Shown in pieces: positions 24,242 through 35,999 of a DNA stretch of 59,508 bases. A model generated the notes under the pieces. It had not been told where the DNA came from, did not search any database, and was given only the letters and a program-made list of their open reading frames with translations. The number at the start of each line of letters is the position of its first letter. Within the stretch, counting starts at the first letter, position 1. Source of the DNA: Entrophospora sp. SA101 (taxonomy: Eukaryota; Glomeromycota; Glomeromycetes; Entrophosporales; Entrophosporaceae). Location: the NCBI GenBank assembly GCA_958430865.1, contig CAUDNR010004067.1, positions 108,314 through 167,821 of the forward strand, read 5' to 3'. A program made the translations under genes and the position numbers.

Positions 24242-25110
24242 TAGAGTTGGCACCCGTAATGCAAAATTACGGTATTACGGTGTTGCAAACTCGTATTGCA
24301 ACAATACAACATTGGAGGGTCGGTGTTGCAACTAACCGTAATGTTGTAATATTTATTATACAAATAAAAAGTATGAACTTTACTTTTCTAATTATATCAT
24401 TTATTTTCTCCCACGAATATAATAATTAAAGATGACTGATAACAAAAATAAACTTGGAACAAAATATAGTGATACTTGGGAATATTTTACACGTGGTAAT
24501 CATTTTGGTAATGGACATTACCAAGTTACGTGTAAGCCATGTTTGTCATTTTTTTAAAGATGCCCGACCATATCTCATGTTTCTCAATGTTCAAAAGCAT
24601 CTGAACTACCAAAAATGAAGTAAATAAATTGATTTTACAAAGTCGACATTTTCTAAACAAGGATAAACTCCTGGACATTCTGGACAGCGTCATATTGATG
24701 GTTATTTTTGTTCAGTTTTTTTAGAAGAATCATGCATAAAACAATCGATAAAGCTTTAGTTATGATGTTTATTATGTGTGCGTTACCTTTATGCCTTGTA
24801 GAAACCCCATTTTTTATTGAATATCAACCACCTTCAAGAAAAGCGATATAGGCGAAAATGGAGATCCACATGCTTATTTACCCCAATTAGATGATGAATA
24901 GATAAACGAATTCAAAATTTTTTTTTGTGTTTATGTTTATAATAATAATAATGTTTTTAAAAGCGGTCTAACTGCATCGTATAATATGTAAAGTTACAGG
25001 TATGTTGCAACATTACAGGTATGTTGTAACATTACGGTTTTGTTGCAACAAAAGAAACATATTGTTGCAAAATCGCAACATTTGATATTTGATTACGGGG
25101 GACAAGCTTA
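24242..25110. mobile_element. hAT-like element with 8-bp target duplication, nested
   Basis: Ends TAGAGTTGGCACCCGTAAT and (reverse complement of right end) TAAGCTTGTCCCCCGTAAT, 14/19 identical. TACTAATC occurs perfectly on both sides (24234-24241 and 25111-25118). Subterminal ATTACGG and GTTGCAAC words repeat many times at both ends, as binding sites of hAT transposases do. It encodes a broken BED finger (24432-24620). No catalytic domain remains. Confidence 0.8.
24432..24620 (+). pseudogene. BED zinc finger of a hAT transposase, broken
   Basis: From ATG at 24432: KYSDTWEYFTRGNHFGNGHY then QVTCKPCLSFF and a TAA at 24555. Shifting frame, ISHVSQCSKASELPKMK follows, supplying the H...C half of the BED motif. 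So the finger is C-x2-C...H-x(3)-C, split by a stop and a frameshift. It lies inside the hAT-like element at 24242-25110. No longer functional. Confidence 0.6.
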
Positions 25111-25195
25111 TACTAATCGCGTTTCAACAGAATTTTATATGTTTTCATGAGATGCAAATTTAATTATAATCCGTTGAAACAAGGGTTATAATGTA

Positions 25196-26780
25196 TTGCT
25201 AAAATTCAGGAATCAAAAAATATTCATCATAGGGAGTTTCTTTTTCCGGTTGAAGCTGATTTTAGGTTGTGAAATAAATATGTGGTGATGATTATGTATT
25301 TGATATAATCATTAATCATTTTTATATCATGATATCCTTCAATTAGCAGAATCAAATATCGAGAGATAATTAAATCAGAAAAGCTATTTTTAATTGATGA
25401 AAAGATCATCAAGTCATTTTATACAAGTCAAGCATTCGGCTAATTCATTAAAAGCTTCCATTAAATGAATCAAACGAACAGGCTGATATTTTGATTAATA
25501 ATAATTTATTGTTTTGGTTAAATATTATTTCAACATTTATTTTTTAGTTTTACTTTGATAAGCGGTTTTGGTGGCAATGGTAGCAGTAATAATGAAGAGA
25601 GGATCAATTAGAAATTTTTTAAATTACAAATTTTAAGTAACATTAATTATTTGAAAACAATATTATTAATACTAAAAAAAATTTAAATTTCAAAGTAATA
25701 TTCTAAAATTTTCATTAGTATTTCTTCTGGGAAATCTATAATTAATCTGTCAGCACTTAATGTAATCTCGTAATTGTCACCATAGTCATCGTATAACAGA
25801 GTATGATTTACTGCTTTCCCTTTGAAACTTATTATGTGCAATTCTTCATTATCAGATTTGTATGTTCTTGCTGACATACATTCTGATCTTAAAACGTATA
25901 TATTATGTTAACCAATTTAAAGGTTAACCATAGTAAAGCTTCATGCCGAGGGGTCGGGCATCCCCGAACCTGCCTAATTAACATTTAATTTAAGCATTGT
26001 AATATCTTTAAAAATATAAAATCTTTCGAAATTTAAAATTTTATAAATGAGGAGTATGCTGGTGCTTGCCTTTTCAGATTGTCATTAATTTTAAATTTTT
26101 TTTCTTTAGGACTGGTAAAACACAAAAAAAAATATCAGTTTTAATTCAACTAGAGTGACGACAACCACCATTCTTATGATAAAACTTACCTTCTTCTGAC
26201 TTCATATTGTTCTGTTTTTCTTTTTTTGTTATCCTTTTTGTTCGGCACTTTTAAAAATTAAAACAAGATTTTATTTGAGTGAGTGTGAGTGAGTGAGGTT
26301 AAATTTATATGTTCGCAGAGTTTTTTTTCAGGGAAAAATATTAAAGGACTATTTACACGGATTGATTTTATTCCTGCACGGTGACTTTCTTTAGATGGTA
26401 TGAAGGAGTATGTTAACAGACTATTGCGAGGTTTTGTTGGACTATTAAACATGTCCTGTATAAACGAAGTTTAAATTATTGGGAAAATCAAAAGAGAAAT
26501 ATGCGAGAGTATAAAACTATAAAATAAAGGATATATGTTATATCTTGTCTGTAAATTTTTTACCTTATATTGATATATCATAGCCAGGAACTTGAGAAAA
26601 TTTCTAACTTCTTATACCGAAAACTTATTATTTATATAATGTATTTTGGAATCCTTATAAAAATAAAAATAGCAATTGACCCGCCAGTATGCCACAACCT
26701 TGTAGCTTGAAGCCTTAATCCGAGACGTAGGATTCCAAATACTTGAAGTTTTTTTATTCTTTCTCCTTCATAGTTCACAC
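25196..26780. other. intergenic with a possible terminal exon
   Basis: A minus-strand frame at 25877-25683 (SARTYKSDNEELHIISFKGK...PEEILMKILEYYFEI) has coding-like composition and could be the last exon of a lost gene. No partner exon seen. Positions 26145-26190 carry the end of repeat family R1 (CTAGAGTGACGACAACCACC), also at 33145, 35810, 43870 and 55525. Confidence 0.3.
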
Positions 26781-26934
26781 CAGGGTCGGCAAATTGACTG
26801 GTCCATTGAGAACTGATGGATTTTGGACTGGTTCATTGCGATTAATAAAATACTAAATATGGTTAAGGTATTACACTAATGGACCCAATGGACCACCAAT
26901 AGACAATCAATGGACCGCACATTTGCCAACCCTG
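26781..26934. mobile_element. 154-bp hAT-like MITE
   Basis: Ends CAGGGTCGGCAAAT and (reverse complement) CAGGGTTGGCAAAT, 13/14. Inverted GGTCCATTGA words lie just inside both ends. Flanks GTTCACAC and GTTCAATT share the first five bases, an eroded 8-bp target duplication. No coding capacity. Confidence 0.7.
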
Positions 26935-28103
26935 GTTCAATTGAAACACTAATGATATTTACCTCTAAAGGATTTTTTTATTAATTCTTGTACATTTCTC
27001 CTTATAGAAGTACCTAGCAGTTTGAGACTGCCAGTAAGGTGCAATTCCTTAACTGCAATCTTTTTTAACATGATAAATGAAGTTAGTAAAAAATTAAGGT
27101 AATGATGAACAATATTTAATTCACCTTCTCCTTTTCACGTATAATTTCGCTCCAATATGGTTTTAATCCACCGTTTTGACGTTCAGCTTTAATCTTTTGC
27201 AGATGTAGAAATTTAAACATGCGAGTAATGTAAAAGGTGTGATAACAAAACATTATAAACGAAGTAACAGGTAAAAAAAAAATTTGTCGGCTGTTAGATC
27301 TAAAACAATATTAAAAATCGAACTACTTAGAAAATAAAAATACCTTTGTAACCTGTAAAATACTCGATATTCATTTCTACTATTTCTACTATATAAATTT
27401 ATATGTGAAATTGACGTGTTGTTTGTTATTGTAAACATTTTTTACAGCATAGTGGAAATTTGAAATGTTACACTAATTTTTTATATTGTGCAACGTAGCT
27501 TTACAATAAACGGCAAACATTCTGGCAATAAAAAGTAAGTGATAAAATGGATTTGAATTGGATCTGAACTTGATCTCCAATTTAGAGAAGTTTCAGGAGC
27601 AACGAGTTCTGTATGACATTTCGCGTAGCAACAAACTTCCGCTATGCTATTTTTTACCAGGTCCGTGTTACGCAATCGATTTTAATGCACAGGTCACGAG
27701 GATCACAGTCCAGAAAAGTCTTGGTCAATTTTCTCTTTTGTAAATAAAAATTCTTCCCAAAAGTTGTTTTTTTTTTTTACTCAATGACTTTGAAAAAAAT
27801 CTATCTAATGATCCGATATTAGAATAAAAAAAAAAATTTAATGGTCACAATGCCAGTTTCCAATTGCAGAATGCCTTTACATTGACACTTTGAAAATTGA
27901 CAGAGATGTTGAGATGTTATAAATGAGTACAAGAGGTTAAAATCAAAAAGCAAAAAGGGATTAAAAAAATTGAGTCAATGATAATTTTTTCCTTTGAAAA
28001 AGCAAAAACATAACTGTAATGAGCAGTGGCATCAATACTGCAATATTGTGTTTTATCCTTTGAATAATTTTGATTAACTAATTTTCTTTGTTCTTTAGCC
28101 AAT
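26935..28103. other. intergenic, nothing recognised
   Basis: Short ORFs only, without family features. Confidence 0.35.
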
Positions 28104-28274
28104 GAGAATTGTTATTCGCACCTCCATTTTTGTCATTCGCACCCCTCCCGTGACTAAGACAAAGATGAACCAATAAAATCATCACATTTTAAAGCCATTC
28201 ATTGGTCACATTACTACACTTAGTCACGGGAGGGGTGCGAATAACAAAAATGGGGGTACGAATAACAATTCCCT
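28104..28274. mobile_element. 171-bp MITE, TTATTCGCACC family, copy 1
   Basis: Long inverted repeats: the left arm GAATTGTTATTCGCACCTCC and inner ATTCGCACCCCTCCCGTGAC are mirrored on the right by GTCACGGGAGGGGTGCGAAT and TACGAATAACAATTCCCT. The core TGAACCAATAAAATCATCACATTTTAAAGCCATTCATTGG is shared with the copy at 48614-48763, where it is inverted. Confidence 0.8.
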
Positions 28275-28299
28275 ATTTTTATTATAATAATTTTTTTCT

Positions 28300-30020
28300 A
28301 ATTTGGCCTTGGACAGATGTTATTTAAATCCTTTGAGTAATTCTTCAGCTTCTTCTTCTTGGCGAGCATTGTAATGTAAACCATTTTGAAAATGTTGGCA
28401 AGCATCACACAAGTCAGTTCTTGGACTCATAATTTGAATCTCTGGTGCAGTTGATGTCTTAATTTTCTGAAGGCATTATATTTCAAAGATTTCAATTTGC
28501 TATCTTCTTCTATATCAGCCAGAAAATACCTGTGCGCAGATTTATGGCTCATTTCAGATGGTAAGAATGTAACTTATTGAGTTATTCTATTGTTACTTCT
28601 CCCTGGGCTTGGCAAACCATGAACTTTAACATAATTTTTCAGAAATTCTTTACTATTTCTGCAACATTTTTGTCAATCACCATTTTAGTTTTACATTGAG
28701 GCATCTTTTTAATATTACCATGAACTCTTGTTAAAAGACCATGGTTTATCAGATGATTTCTGATAATTTAAAATAAGTTCTACCAATCCCTAACATATTA
28801 AAATAAGTTCCTTGGCAAAGGAGTGTAGTGAAAAAGGACAGGGGACGGATTTCTGCGCCTTCACCACGCCACACCTGTTACCATCCTTTTCTAGTATTAA
28901 TGGGCCTTGAAAAGGACGGTGTGTTGAACCCATCCCCAGTATCCCAAGAGAAATTGGGAAAATTTGGTCAACCTCCCCATGAAAAATAATTATGACCTAG
29001 CTTATCATCATTAATAATCAAAATGAGAAAAGACAATTTAAAAAGCAAACAATAAATGAAATAATAACAAGTTAATAAAAAATTGACTACCTTTACCAAT
29101 GAATTTTTCCATACATTGTTGATCATAAACAGAAAATGTTATTATTGCTTTAACAAATCATGTGTATTGATTTATATTTTTTATAAATGTAAAAATTTAC
29201 TTAATTTCTTCTGAATAGATTATAACAAGAAGATTAATTATATTTTTATTATTTATATATTATTATATTATTATGTATTTTTAACATAAAAAGGATTATC
29301 CTCTAAGAAGTTTTACAGGCTTTCTATTTTAGTCCTTGTTAAGTCATACACCCAAGGTTGCCAATTTATGTGTTCATAATTTACCCGAGACAAGTACTGA
29401 TAATAGAAACATTAGCCTTATGTACCAACTTTTAAAATATGAGATACAGCTCACCACATTTTGTTGGATAAATTCTATTTCATAATTTTTTTGTGTAATC
29501 CAATAAATAGTAAAAGTAGAATTGATGATTAAAGAAATAATTAAAGTACCTGCTCAAAAATACTTATATAATTTATCTTGTTGAAAAGTAACTCTATTTT
29601 TCAAAATAATCAATTTTTGAAACTTAAAAAAATTAATTTGATATAATGATTACATTAAGGTAAAATAACAATTTGTAAAATGTTACCTACAAGAACAAAA
29701 AAAGTTGTGACTTTAAATTAATACAAAAGAATTTTAAATTGCGTACAAACCTATCCCCGTCAATAAGATTACAAAAGTGCACCAATGTATTTAAACATTG
29801 CTTGATTAACCTTGAAGCATGTAATGGCGTGATTGGTCCAGCCTTGGATTCCATGCAATTTTTTTATTGTATATTTTAATCATTTCCTTGTATGTAAATG
29901 ACTCTATATACTAATATTCATGATGGTCATGATTGTTATTCAATACATTTGATATCATAATTGGCATAACAAACAATTGCATCACCCAGGTGGTAATAAC
30001 ATCAAGGCCATGCAGAAATG
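28300..30020. repeat. repeat unit A, copy 1 (lacks the insertion sequence)
   Basis: About 860 bp (28300-29160) are near-identical, in direct orientation, to 38971-39835. The rest aligns with indels to 39836-42260. Shared landmarks are AAAGTACCTGCTCAAAAATA (29547) and AGCCTTGGATTCCATGCAAT (29840). At 29856-29950 this copy runs straight through, without insertion, where copy 2 carries the bacterial-type IS. Confidence 0.85.
28318..28790 (-). pseudogene. transposon-encoded protein remnant, unit A copy 1
   Basis: Minus-strand frames with several shifts read NHLINHGLLTRVHGNIKKMP, QCKTKMVIDKNVAEIVK, FLKNYVKVHGLPSPGR, LPSEMSHKSAHRYFLADIEE, SKLKSLKYNAFRKL, then PEIQIMSPRTDLCDACQHFQ and NARQEEEAEELLKGFK-stop. 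The PRTDLCDxC motif is familiar to me from large transposon-like proteins common in fungi and invertebrates, but I cannot name the superfamily with certainty. Frameshifts make it inactive. Confidence 0.5.
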
Positions 30021-31130
30021 AAACTTTTAACAATGTGTGTCTACCCAGATCTCTGGGATTCACAAAATAAATTATTTTTCCTGATTATCAAATTATGGTT
30101 TCTTATGGATAATAAATCTGATGTTAATTGCAGGAGTCAGATTTAATTAAAGTTTCCTATAACAAACTTTGCACAACGGGCGTTTACACACCGCCCCATT
30201 CCTATGAAATTTTTTCCACAGGTGAGACACTTGCAATTTTGAAGCCTTTGGACAAAACTTTCCCTATCTTCTCCTCAGACCAGGCTGGATGTTGTCATAT
30301 GAGCATTGATGATTGGCATTTGTGTGACGATTGCTTTGAGTCCCTGGTTGCTATTTTTATTGGTGGCACGCCTACTCACCAACAACCCTGCCCCCATTTA
30401 AAAAATCAAATTCAGTTGATCAAATAAAAATTAAAGACAAACAGAAAATTTGGGAATGATTAATTTATATAATATACCAAACGAAATTTGATCCATTTTG
30501 TTTTACGGCTTTCCTCCTAACATCAGGGCTACCAACCTGTTCTGAATTTGCGACTTCTTGTGCTTGAAACGAGTTGCAGATCCTCGTTGCTTTGATGCTT
30601 ATGCTTGGTTGCAGAGCCATCCTTAGGATTGTTGCGGGAAAACTTTTGGGCTTTCTCACTGGTCTGGTGCTGTGAGGGAAGATTAGTGAAAAAGTCATTG
30701 ACGATGATGAACCCTTTGATAAACCCCAGAGCCATGCCCCCCACCCCTGGAACTCAGCGCATCATTGTATTCATCGCAGGGTGCAGGTCAGATTAGCCTT
30801 TTGAACATAAGGAAAATCTGAGAGAATGACTGTAAAGTGTTTCAAGGTAGCATACACTTGCTAATTTTCCGATAATTAAACATTGCATATCGCAATGTTT
30901 CATATTCAATGGTGTGCTGTAATTAAATATTTATAATAATATTAATATTATTACTGATTACGACTACAAAAGGCAAAATACCATTCATTTACCATCTTCG
31001 TAAGGATCTTATTTCCCAGCAAGAGTTGTTCCGCATTTTGGTTTCAATTAAAATATTTATAAACTAAAGAACATACATATCATCAATACAAGTAAAAAAA
31101 AAGTACCTCTGGTTAATTATTATCGTGCCA
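30021..31130. repeat. repeat family R1 copy in left arm
   Basis: Aligns with 42260-43700 and partly with 6605-7420 and 55060-55260: CTACCCAGATCTCTGGGATTC, CCTGACCTGCACCC-type words, and the tail AAAAAAAAAGTACCTCTGG at 31095. It precedes the CCGACAA MITE. The mirrored copy is 37861-38970. Confidence 0.7.
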
Positions 31131-31274
31131 ACAAAATCTCGCTCGTCTTAAGGTTTTCTCAGCTGGGCACAACCGATAGCGAAATAACATCGTTTTGTCA
31201 TTGAAAATATATATTGTTTTAAAATAAAACAAAGATTCCATATCGGGGCTTTATTCGTAATACAAATTCTTATT

Positions 31275-31465
31275 CGACGTATTACTTTGCCGACAATCAC
31301 TTTGCCGACAATCATTTTGCCGACAGTCATTTACCGACAACACGTGGCGCGCCATTTTAGCATTTTATTAGTTGCTTGATTATGTGGAGATTAAATGTAA
31401 ACCCCGAGTTGTCGGTAAAATGAACTGTCGGTAAAATGATTGTCGGTAAAAATGAATGCCTCCCC
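31275..31465. mobile_element. CCGACAA-family MITE with multiplied end motif
   Basis: Same family as 5385-5500, sharing CGTATTACTTT(A/G)CCGACAA on the left, TTATTAGTTGCTTGATTATG in the core and AATGAATGCCTCCC on the right. Here the end motif is repeated: four CCGACA words on the left, spaced 15-16 bp, and three TGTCGGTAAAA words on the right. Mirrored at 37526-37716. Confidence 0.75.
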
Positions 31466-31912
31466 TTTAAAAATTCGAATTAAAAAATCTATTCGATCTA
31501 TATATTAAAATTATTCATTATAACAAGATAATATAAACAATAATTATATTTATAATCTATATTACTACTATAATTGCTAGTATTATGACTTAAGGAAAAT
31601 GTTAGCTACTACTAATTATTATTATCACTATATTCAAGGACTAAGGAAAAATAGATTGATAAAAAAATTTTAATTGGATTGAATTATTCGAACTATTATT
31701 ATTAATTTTATTACCAAGATAATGATTTAATGCTAATTGGTTTGTTGAAGAATCATTCCTTACACGTTTAATTGATCTAACAGAAGTAGAAGTTCCTGAA
31801 AAAATATTATCAGTATTGCCTAAAACAATTGATAAAAATATAGATAGAAACATGTAAATAAATATATATGTACATATATAAAAAAGAAAACTCTCATGTA
31901 TTAAATTGGTAA

Positions 31913-32991
31913 ATATTTACTAGATCTTTTTGTGATTCTTTTTGTTTGATTATTTCAAGATGATTTTCTACAAATTCAATTTTATCAGAATAGCAAGCTT
32001 TAAAATTTTCACAATCTAACAAGTGTTTCCCGATGCTGTTCACAGTGTTTGAAATTTATATAAAACTTCACAATAATTTTATCAAATTCTTGGAATTCAT
32101 CTTTCTTTATGCTTTTTGGTGATAAAGCGATCACTGTTTTTGCCTCAACATCCTCAGATTTATGACACCATCTGCTAGGTACCATGTTTCACTAGATCTG
32201 AAGCAATCTGAGAAGTCATGTGAACTTCCAACATCAATTCCACCTTTATCAAAGCAATAGAATTTCTGACTTTTCTTGTAATATTTTCACATTCATACAA
32301 TAGTCGGATCAAGAAATAAACCAAAAAGCACGATTTACCTACACCTGATGTTCCAGTGACAATGAACTTATGACAGGAACCAGTTGATGAATTATTGATC
32401 AATAGATGATAAATGTCCTTGTATTCTTCTCTCACATATAATGCTGGCCTATTAATAACTGGGAACGATCTGTCATTAGGGCTCTTTATAATATTTTGTA
32501 AATTCATTTCTGAGATTTCCCCCAATTCTTCAGGTTTTTAAAAAAGGATACACAAAATGTAAAAGTTAAGAGCCAAATATGATAAACTTGATAAAATATT
32601 TGCAAATAATTGTTACCTTTATCTTGTGATAACTTCAATTGCTTCACTAAATCAATGATATTCTCGAATGATGGATCTGATAAGTGAAGAAAGATAATAA
32701 AAAAATTGTTAGCTCACAACACATTCTACACATCCTTGTTATTAAAGCTTACCTATCAATTTTTCTTTGTTGGGTTTAGTAGAAAGAGTTCGTTTTTCTG
32801 GTAGATTCCCTTTACCTTCAATCTAAATATGTATTAGAAAATTTGATTTAATTGATGAAGAGTGAACCTTTTAACTATATATATATGAATATAGTGTAAA
32901 AGATATTTGTAAAAAAGCAATCAATAATATGAATGTATTTAAAAACAAACCTGCCCTCTAAGTCGAATTATTTCTTTACTTAAATCATTAG
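31913..32991 (-). pseudogene. P-loop NTPase, crinkler-like, broken (left arm copy)
   Basis: Minus strand. Candidate exons encode IEGKGNLPEKRTLSTKPNKE, then DPSFENIIDLVKQLKLSQDK, then 32525-32175 encoding RSFPVINRPALYVREEYKDI and KFIVTGTSGVGKSCFLVYFL. GTSGVGKS is a clear Walker A motif. The RPALYVREEYKDIY block before it is the arrangement seen in crinkler-type proteins of arbuscular mycorrhizal fungi. After the helix that follows Walker A the frame breaks: ETWYLADGVINLR continues in another frame and stops follow. No Walker B or effector domain is seen. The identical copy is at 36000-37078. Confidence 0.55.
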
Positions 32992-33139
32992 ATCATTTCT
33001 TCAATTAGTACGATTCAATTCGTAATTTATCTGATATGATTTTGAATTTTTAATATATCTCGTTCTCCATTTACTTCATTCAATACGGTTTTAATTTTAT
33101 CATTGTCTACACTATTTTAAAAAAAATCAAAATTTATTA

Positions 33140-33960
33140 CTAGAACTAGAGTGACGACGAGTGGTGATAACCACCACCATCCTTAAAACACTTATGCCTT
33201 TGCTTCTCCTTTATTGTCCTCTCTGTTTCTTTTATTTTTGTTTTGTTTATACATTTTGATTAAAAGAAAAAATAAAAATTAGTTAAAAAAACACACGTAA
33301 ATAAAATAAATTATTATTATTGGCACTTGGTGTCGCACAAGGACTGTTTTTGGGACAGACGCGATATTTTTCTTTTTGGAAAAACAATCTTATTTTGACA
33401 AGATGACAAAACGTGGTTCTCCTAAAGAAGACGTGTTAATGACAGAGGTACACTTTTTTTTTAATTTGCATTGTCTTTTTTGGTTATTATAAATATTATA
33501 ATTGAAATCAAAACGTGGAGCATATCATTGCTGGGTAATTATAAGATCCTTGTCAAGATGACAACGAATGAACGATTGGCATTTTGCTTTGCATAATCAA
33601 TAATATTAATATTATTGATAATAAATAATTACAAGATGTCAAGGCAGCACAACTGAAACAATTCAATATGCAATGTTTGATTATCGAAAATTGGCAGATG
33701 TTGAAGCACACACACTGCCTTGAACACTTTACAGTCATTCTCACGTATTCCTTGTGTACACAAGGCTAATATGACTTGCGACCCCTCGATGTTACAATGA
33801 TGCAACTGAATTCCAGAGGAAGGACGCAAAGCCCTGGAGTTTAGCAAGACTGCGCCAATTGTTAATGACACTTTCACTAATCTTCCCTCACAGCACAGCA
33901 TAGTGTACATTTGATTTCATTGGCTAAATTATGTGACGATCTCCCTTCCAGATATCATGC
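33140..33960. repeat. repeat family R1 unit, left arm
   Basis: One unit of about 820 bp, from CTAGAGTGACGACGAGTGG to CACTATGCTGTG-type sequence. Shared with 43215-43915 (inverted) and 55513-56190. Common words: TTTACAGTCATTCTCACGTA, CAAGATGTCAAGGCAGCACA, TTGATTATCGAAAATTGGCA. It is the mirror of 35031-35851. Confidence 0.75.
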
Positions 33961-34245
33961 AAAAAATAAAGTCACATGTTTCACAACATAAAAAAGATCA
34001 ATGATCGATTTTGTCACATGTGATAAAACGAATGTCCACTATGCTCCACATAATAACATATTGGAAATGTTAGTACTAAGTAAAGTATGTCAAAATTGCG
34101 GATGCCGACGGATGCAGCTGGAATTAAGTTAAAAAAACATTAAAGAATATCTCTGTAAAGTTACAGTACGTGTTACATATCAACATATACCCATTTTAAT
34201 TGAGCGCACAGTTTTCTTACTTTAAAAATTACGTTACACAGCATA

Positions 34246-34490
34246 AAACTTGGTGCAACATTCGAATGTCCACCATGCTATAGTTACTTACGTTCAAAAA
34301 ATGAAGATCTTTTGACAAACCCTAATTTAACCTACGAAAATGTTGCTAGGTTTGCATGTGCTACAATGACAGATTGTACAAAAGTTCGTTTAAAATTATC
34401 ATATTCACATTCAAAACATTTGCACAAAGTTTCAAATATAATGAGATTAGATAATGCACATGAAAATATTAATACTAATACTGCAAATCA
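34246..34490 (+). pseudogene. open frame running into the sequence gap
   Basis: From 34246 the frame reads KLGATFECPPCYSYLRSKNE, DLLTNPNLTYENVARFACAT, MTDCTKVRLKLSYSHSKHLH and so on with no stop up to the Ns at 34491. It has balanced composition and a C-x2-C pair. It is cut by the gap, so its true length is unknown. No family recognised. The mirror copy (34501-34745, minus) enters the gap from the other side. Confidence 0.4.
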
Positions 34491-34500
34491 NNNNNNNNNN
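34491..34500. other. assembly gap of ten Ns at the palindrome centre
   Basis: Ten Ns separate the two arms, which begin with perfectly complementary sequence on either side. Ten is a generic scaffold filler, so the true centre and spacing are unknown. Confidence 0.99.
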
Positions 34501-34745
34501 TGATTTGCAGTATTAGTATTAATATTTTCATGTGCATTATCTAATCTCATTATATTTGAAACTTTGTGCAAATGTTTTGAATGTGAATATGATAATTTTA
34601 AACGAACTTTTGTACAATCTGTCATTGTAGCACATGCAAACCTAGCAACATTTTCGTAGGTTAAATTAGGGTTTGTCAAAAGATCTTCATTTTTTGAACG
34701 TAAGTAACTATAGCATGGTGGACATTCGAATGTTGCACCAAGTTT
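34501..34745 (-). pseudogene. mirror copy of the central open frame
   Basis: Identical in translation to 34246-34490, entering the gap from the right. If the Ns are artificial the two are one gene represented twice. Confidence 0.4.
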
Positions 34746-35030
34746 TATGCTGTGTAACGTAATTTTTAAAGTAAGAAAACTGTGCGCTCAATTAAAATGG
34801 GTATATGTTGATATGTAACACGTACTGTAACTTTACAGAGATATTCTTTAATGTTTTTTTAACTTAATTCCAGCTGCATCCGTCGGCATCCGCAATTTTG
34901 ACATACTTTACTTAGTACTAACATTTCCAATATGTTATTATGTGGAGCATAGTGGACATTCGTTTTATCACATGTGACAAAATCGATCATTGATCTTTTT
35001 TATGTTGTGAAACATGTGACTTTATTTTTT

Positions 35031-35851
35031 GCATGATATCTGGAAGGGAGATCGTCACATAATTTAGCCAATGAAATCAAATGTACACTATGCTGTGCTG
35101 TGAGGGAAGATTAGTGAAAGTGTCATTAACAATTGGCGCAGTCTTGCTAAACTCCAGGGCTTTGCGTCCTTCCTCTGGAATTCAGTTGCATCATTGTAAC
35201 ATCGAGGGGTCGCAAGTCATATTAGCCTTGTGTACACAAGGAATACGTGAGAATGACTGTAAAGTGTTCAAGGCAGTGTGTGTGCTTCAACATCTGCCAA
35301 TTTTCGATAATCAAACATTGCATATTGAATTGTTTCAGTTGTGCTGCCTTGACATCTTGTAATTATTTATTATCAATAATATTAATATTATTGATTATGC
35401 AAAGCAAAATGCCAATCGTTCATTCGTTGTCATCTTGACAAGGATCTTATAATTACCCAGCAATGATATGCTCCACGTTTTGATTTCAATTATAATATTT
35501 ATAATAACCAAAAAAGACAATGCAAATTAAAAAAAAAGTGTACCTCTGTCATTAACACGTCTTCTTTAGGAGAACCACGTTTTGTCATCTTGTCAAAATA
35601 AGATTGTTTTTCCAAAAAGAAAAATATCGCGTCTGTCCCAAAAACAGTCCTTGTGCGACACCAAGTGCCAATAATAATAATTTATTTTATTTACGTGTGT
35701 TTTTTTAACTAATTTTTATTTTTTCTTTTAATCAAAATGTATAAACAAAACAAAAATAAAAGAAACAGAGAGGACAATAAAGGAGAAGCAAAGGCATAAG
35801 TGTTTTAAGGATGGTGGTGGTTATCACCACTCGTCGTCACTCTAGTTCTAG
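35031..35851. repeat. repeat family R1 unit, right arm
   Basis: Mirror of 33140-33960. Confidence 0.75.
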
Positions 35852-35999
35852 TAATAAATTTTGATTTTTTTTAAAATAGTGTAGACAATGATAAAATTAA
35901 AACCGTATTGAATGAAGTAAATGGAGAACGAGATATATTAAAAATTCAAAATCATATCAGATAAATTACGAATTGAATCGTACTAATTGAAGAAATGAT

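Larger units (their letters stand above)
24143..25193. mobile_element. Tc1/mariner-like element (outer), TA-flanked, interrupted
   Basis: Left end CACTATAACCTTCGTTTCAA then CGGA; right end reverse complement CATTATAACCCTTGTTTCAA then CGGA. These 24-bp inverted repeats match at 21 positions. TA lies on both sides (24141-24142 and 25194-25195), the target site of Tc1/mariner/pogo transposases. A second inverted TTTCAACGGA/TCCGTTGAAACGAAA pair lies just inside. The interior is occupied by a hAT-like element (24242-25110), so before that insertion the outer element was a MITE of about 170 bp. Confidence 0.75.
30021..34490. repeat. left arm of a 4,470-bp perfect palindrome
   Basis: Reverse complement of 34501-38970. 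Every stretch compared is identical, including translated frames and (TA)n tracts. The paired coordinates sum to 68991, so the arms are symmetric about the ten Ns. The arm contains R1 repeat sequence, a CCGACAA MITE, a P-loop pseudogene and a truncated central ORF. Confidence 0.95.

Noticed and set aside
30128..30427. 99-codon ORF (and mirror at 38564-38863) on the strand opposite to the R1 coding remnant
   Set aside because: It overlaps repeat R1 antisense to the better-supported NPRDLGRHTLLK peptide frame and resembles no protein. Treated as a chance frame.
30465..30796. Overlapping ORFs on both strands at 30465-30796 and their mirrors at 38195-38526
   Set aside because: They lie in repeat R1, overlap each other in several frames and carry no recognisable motif.
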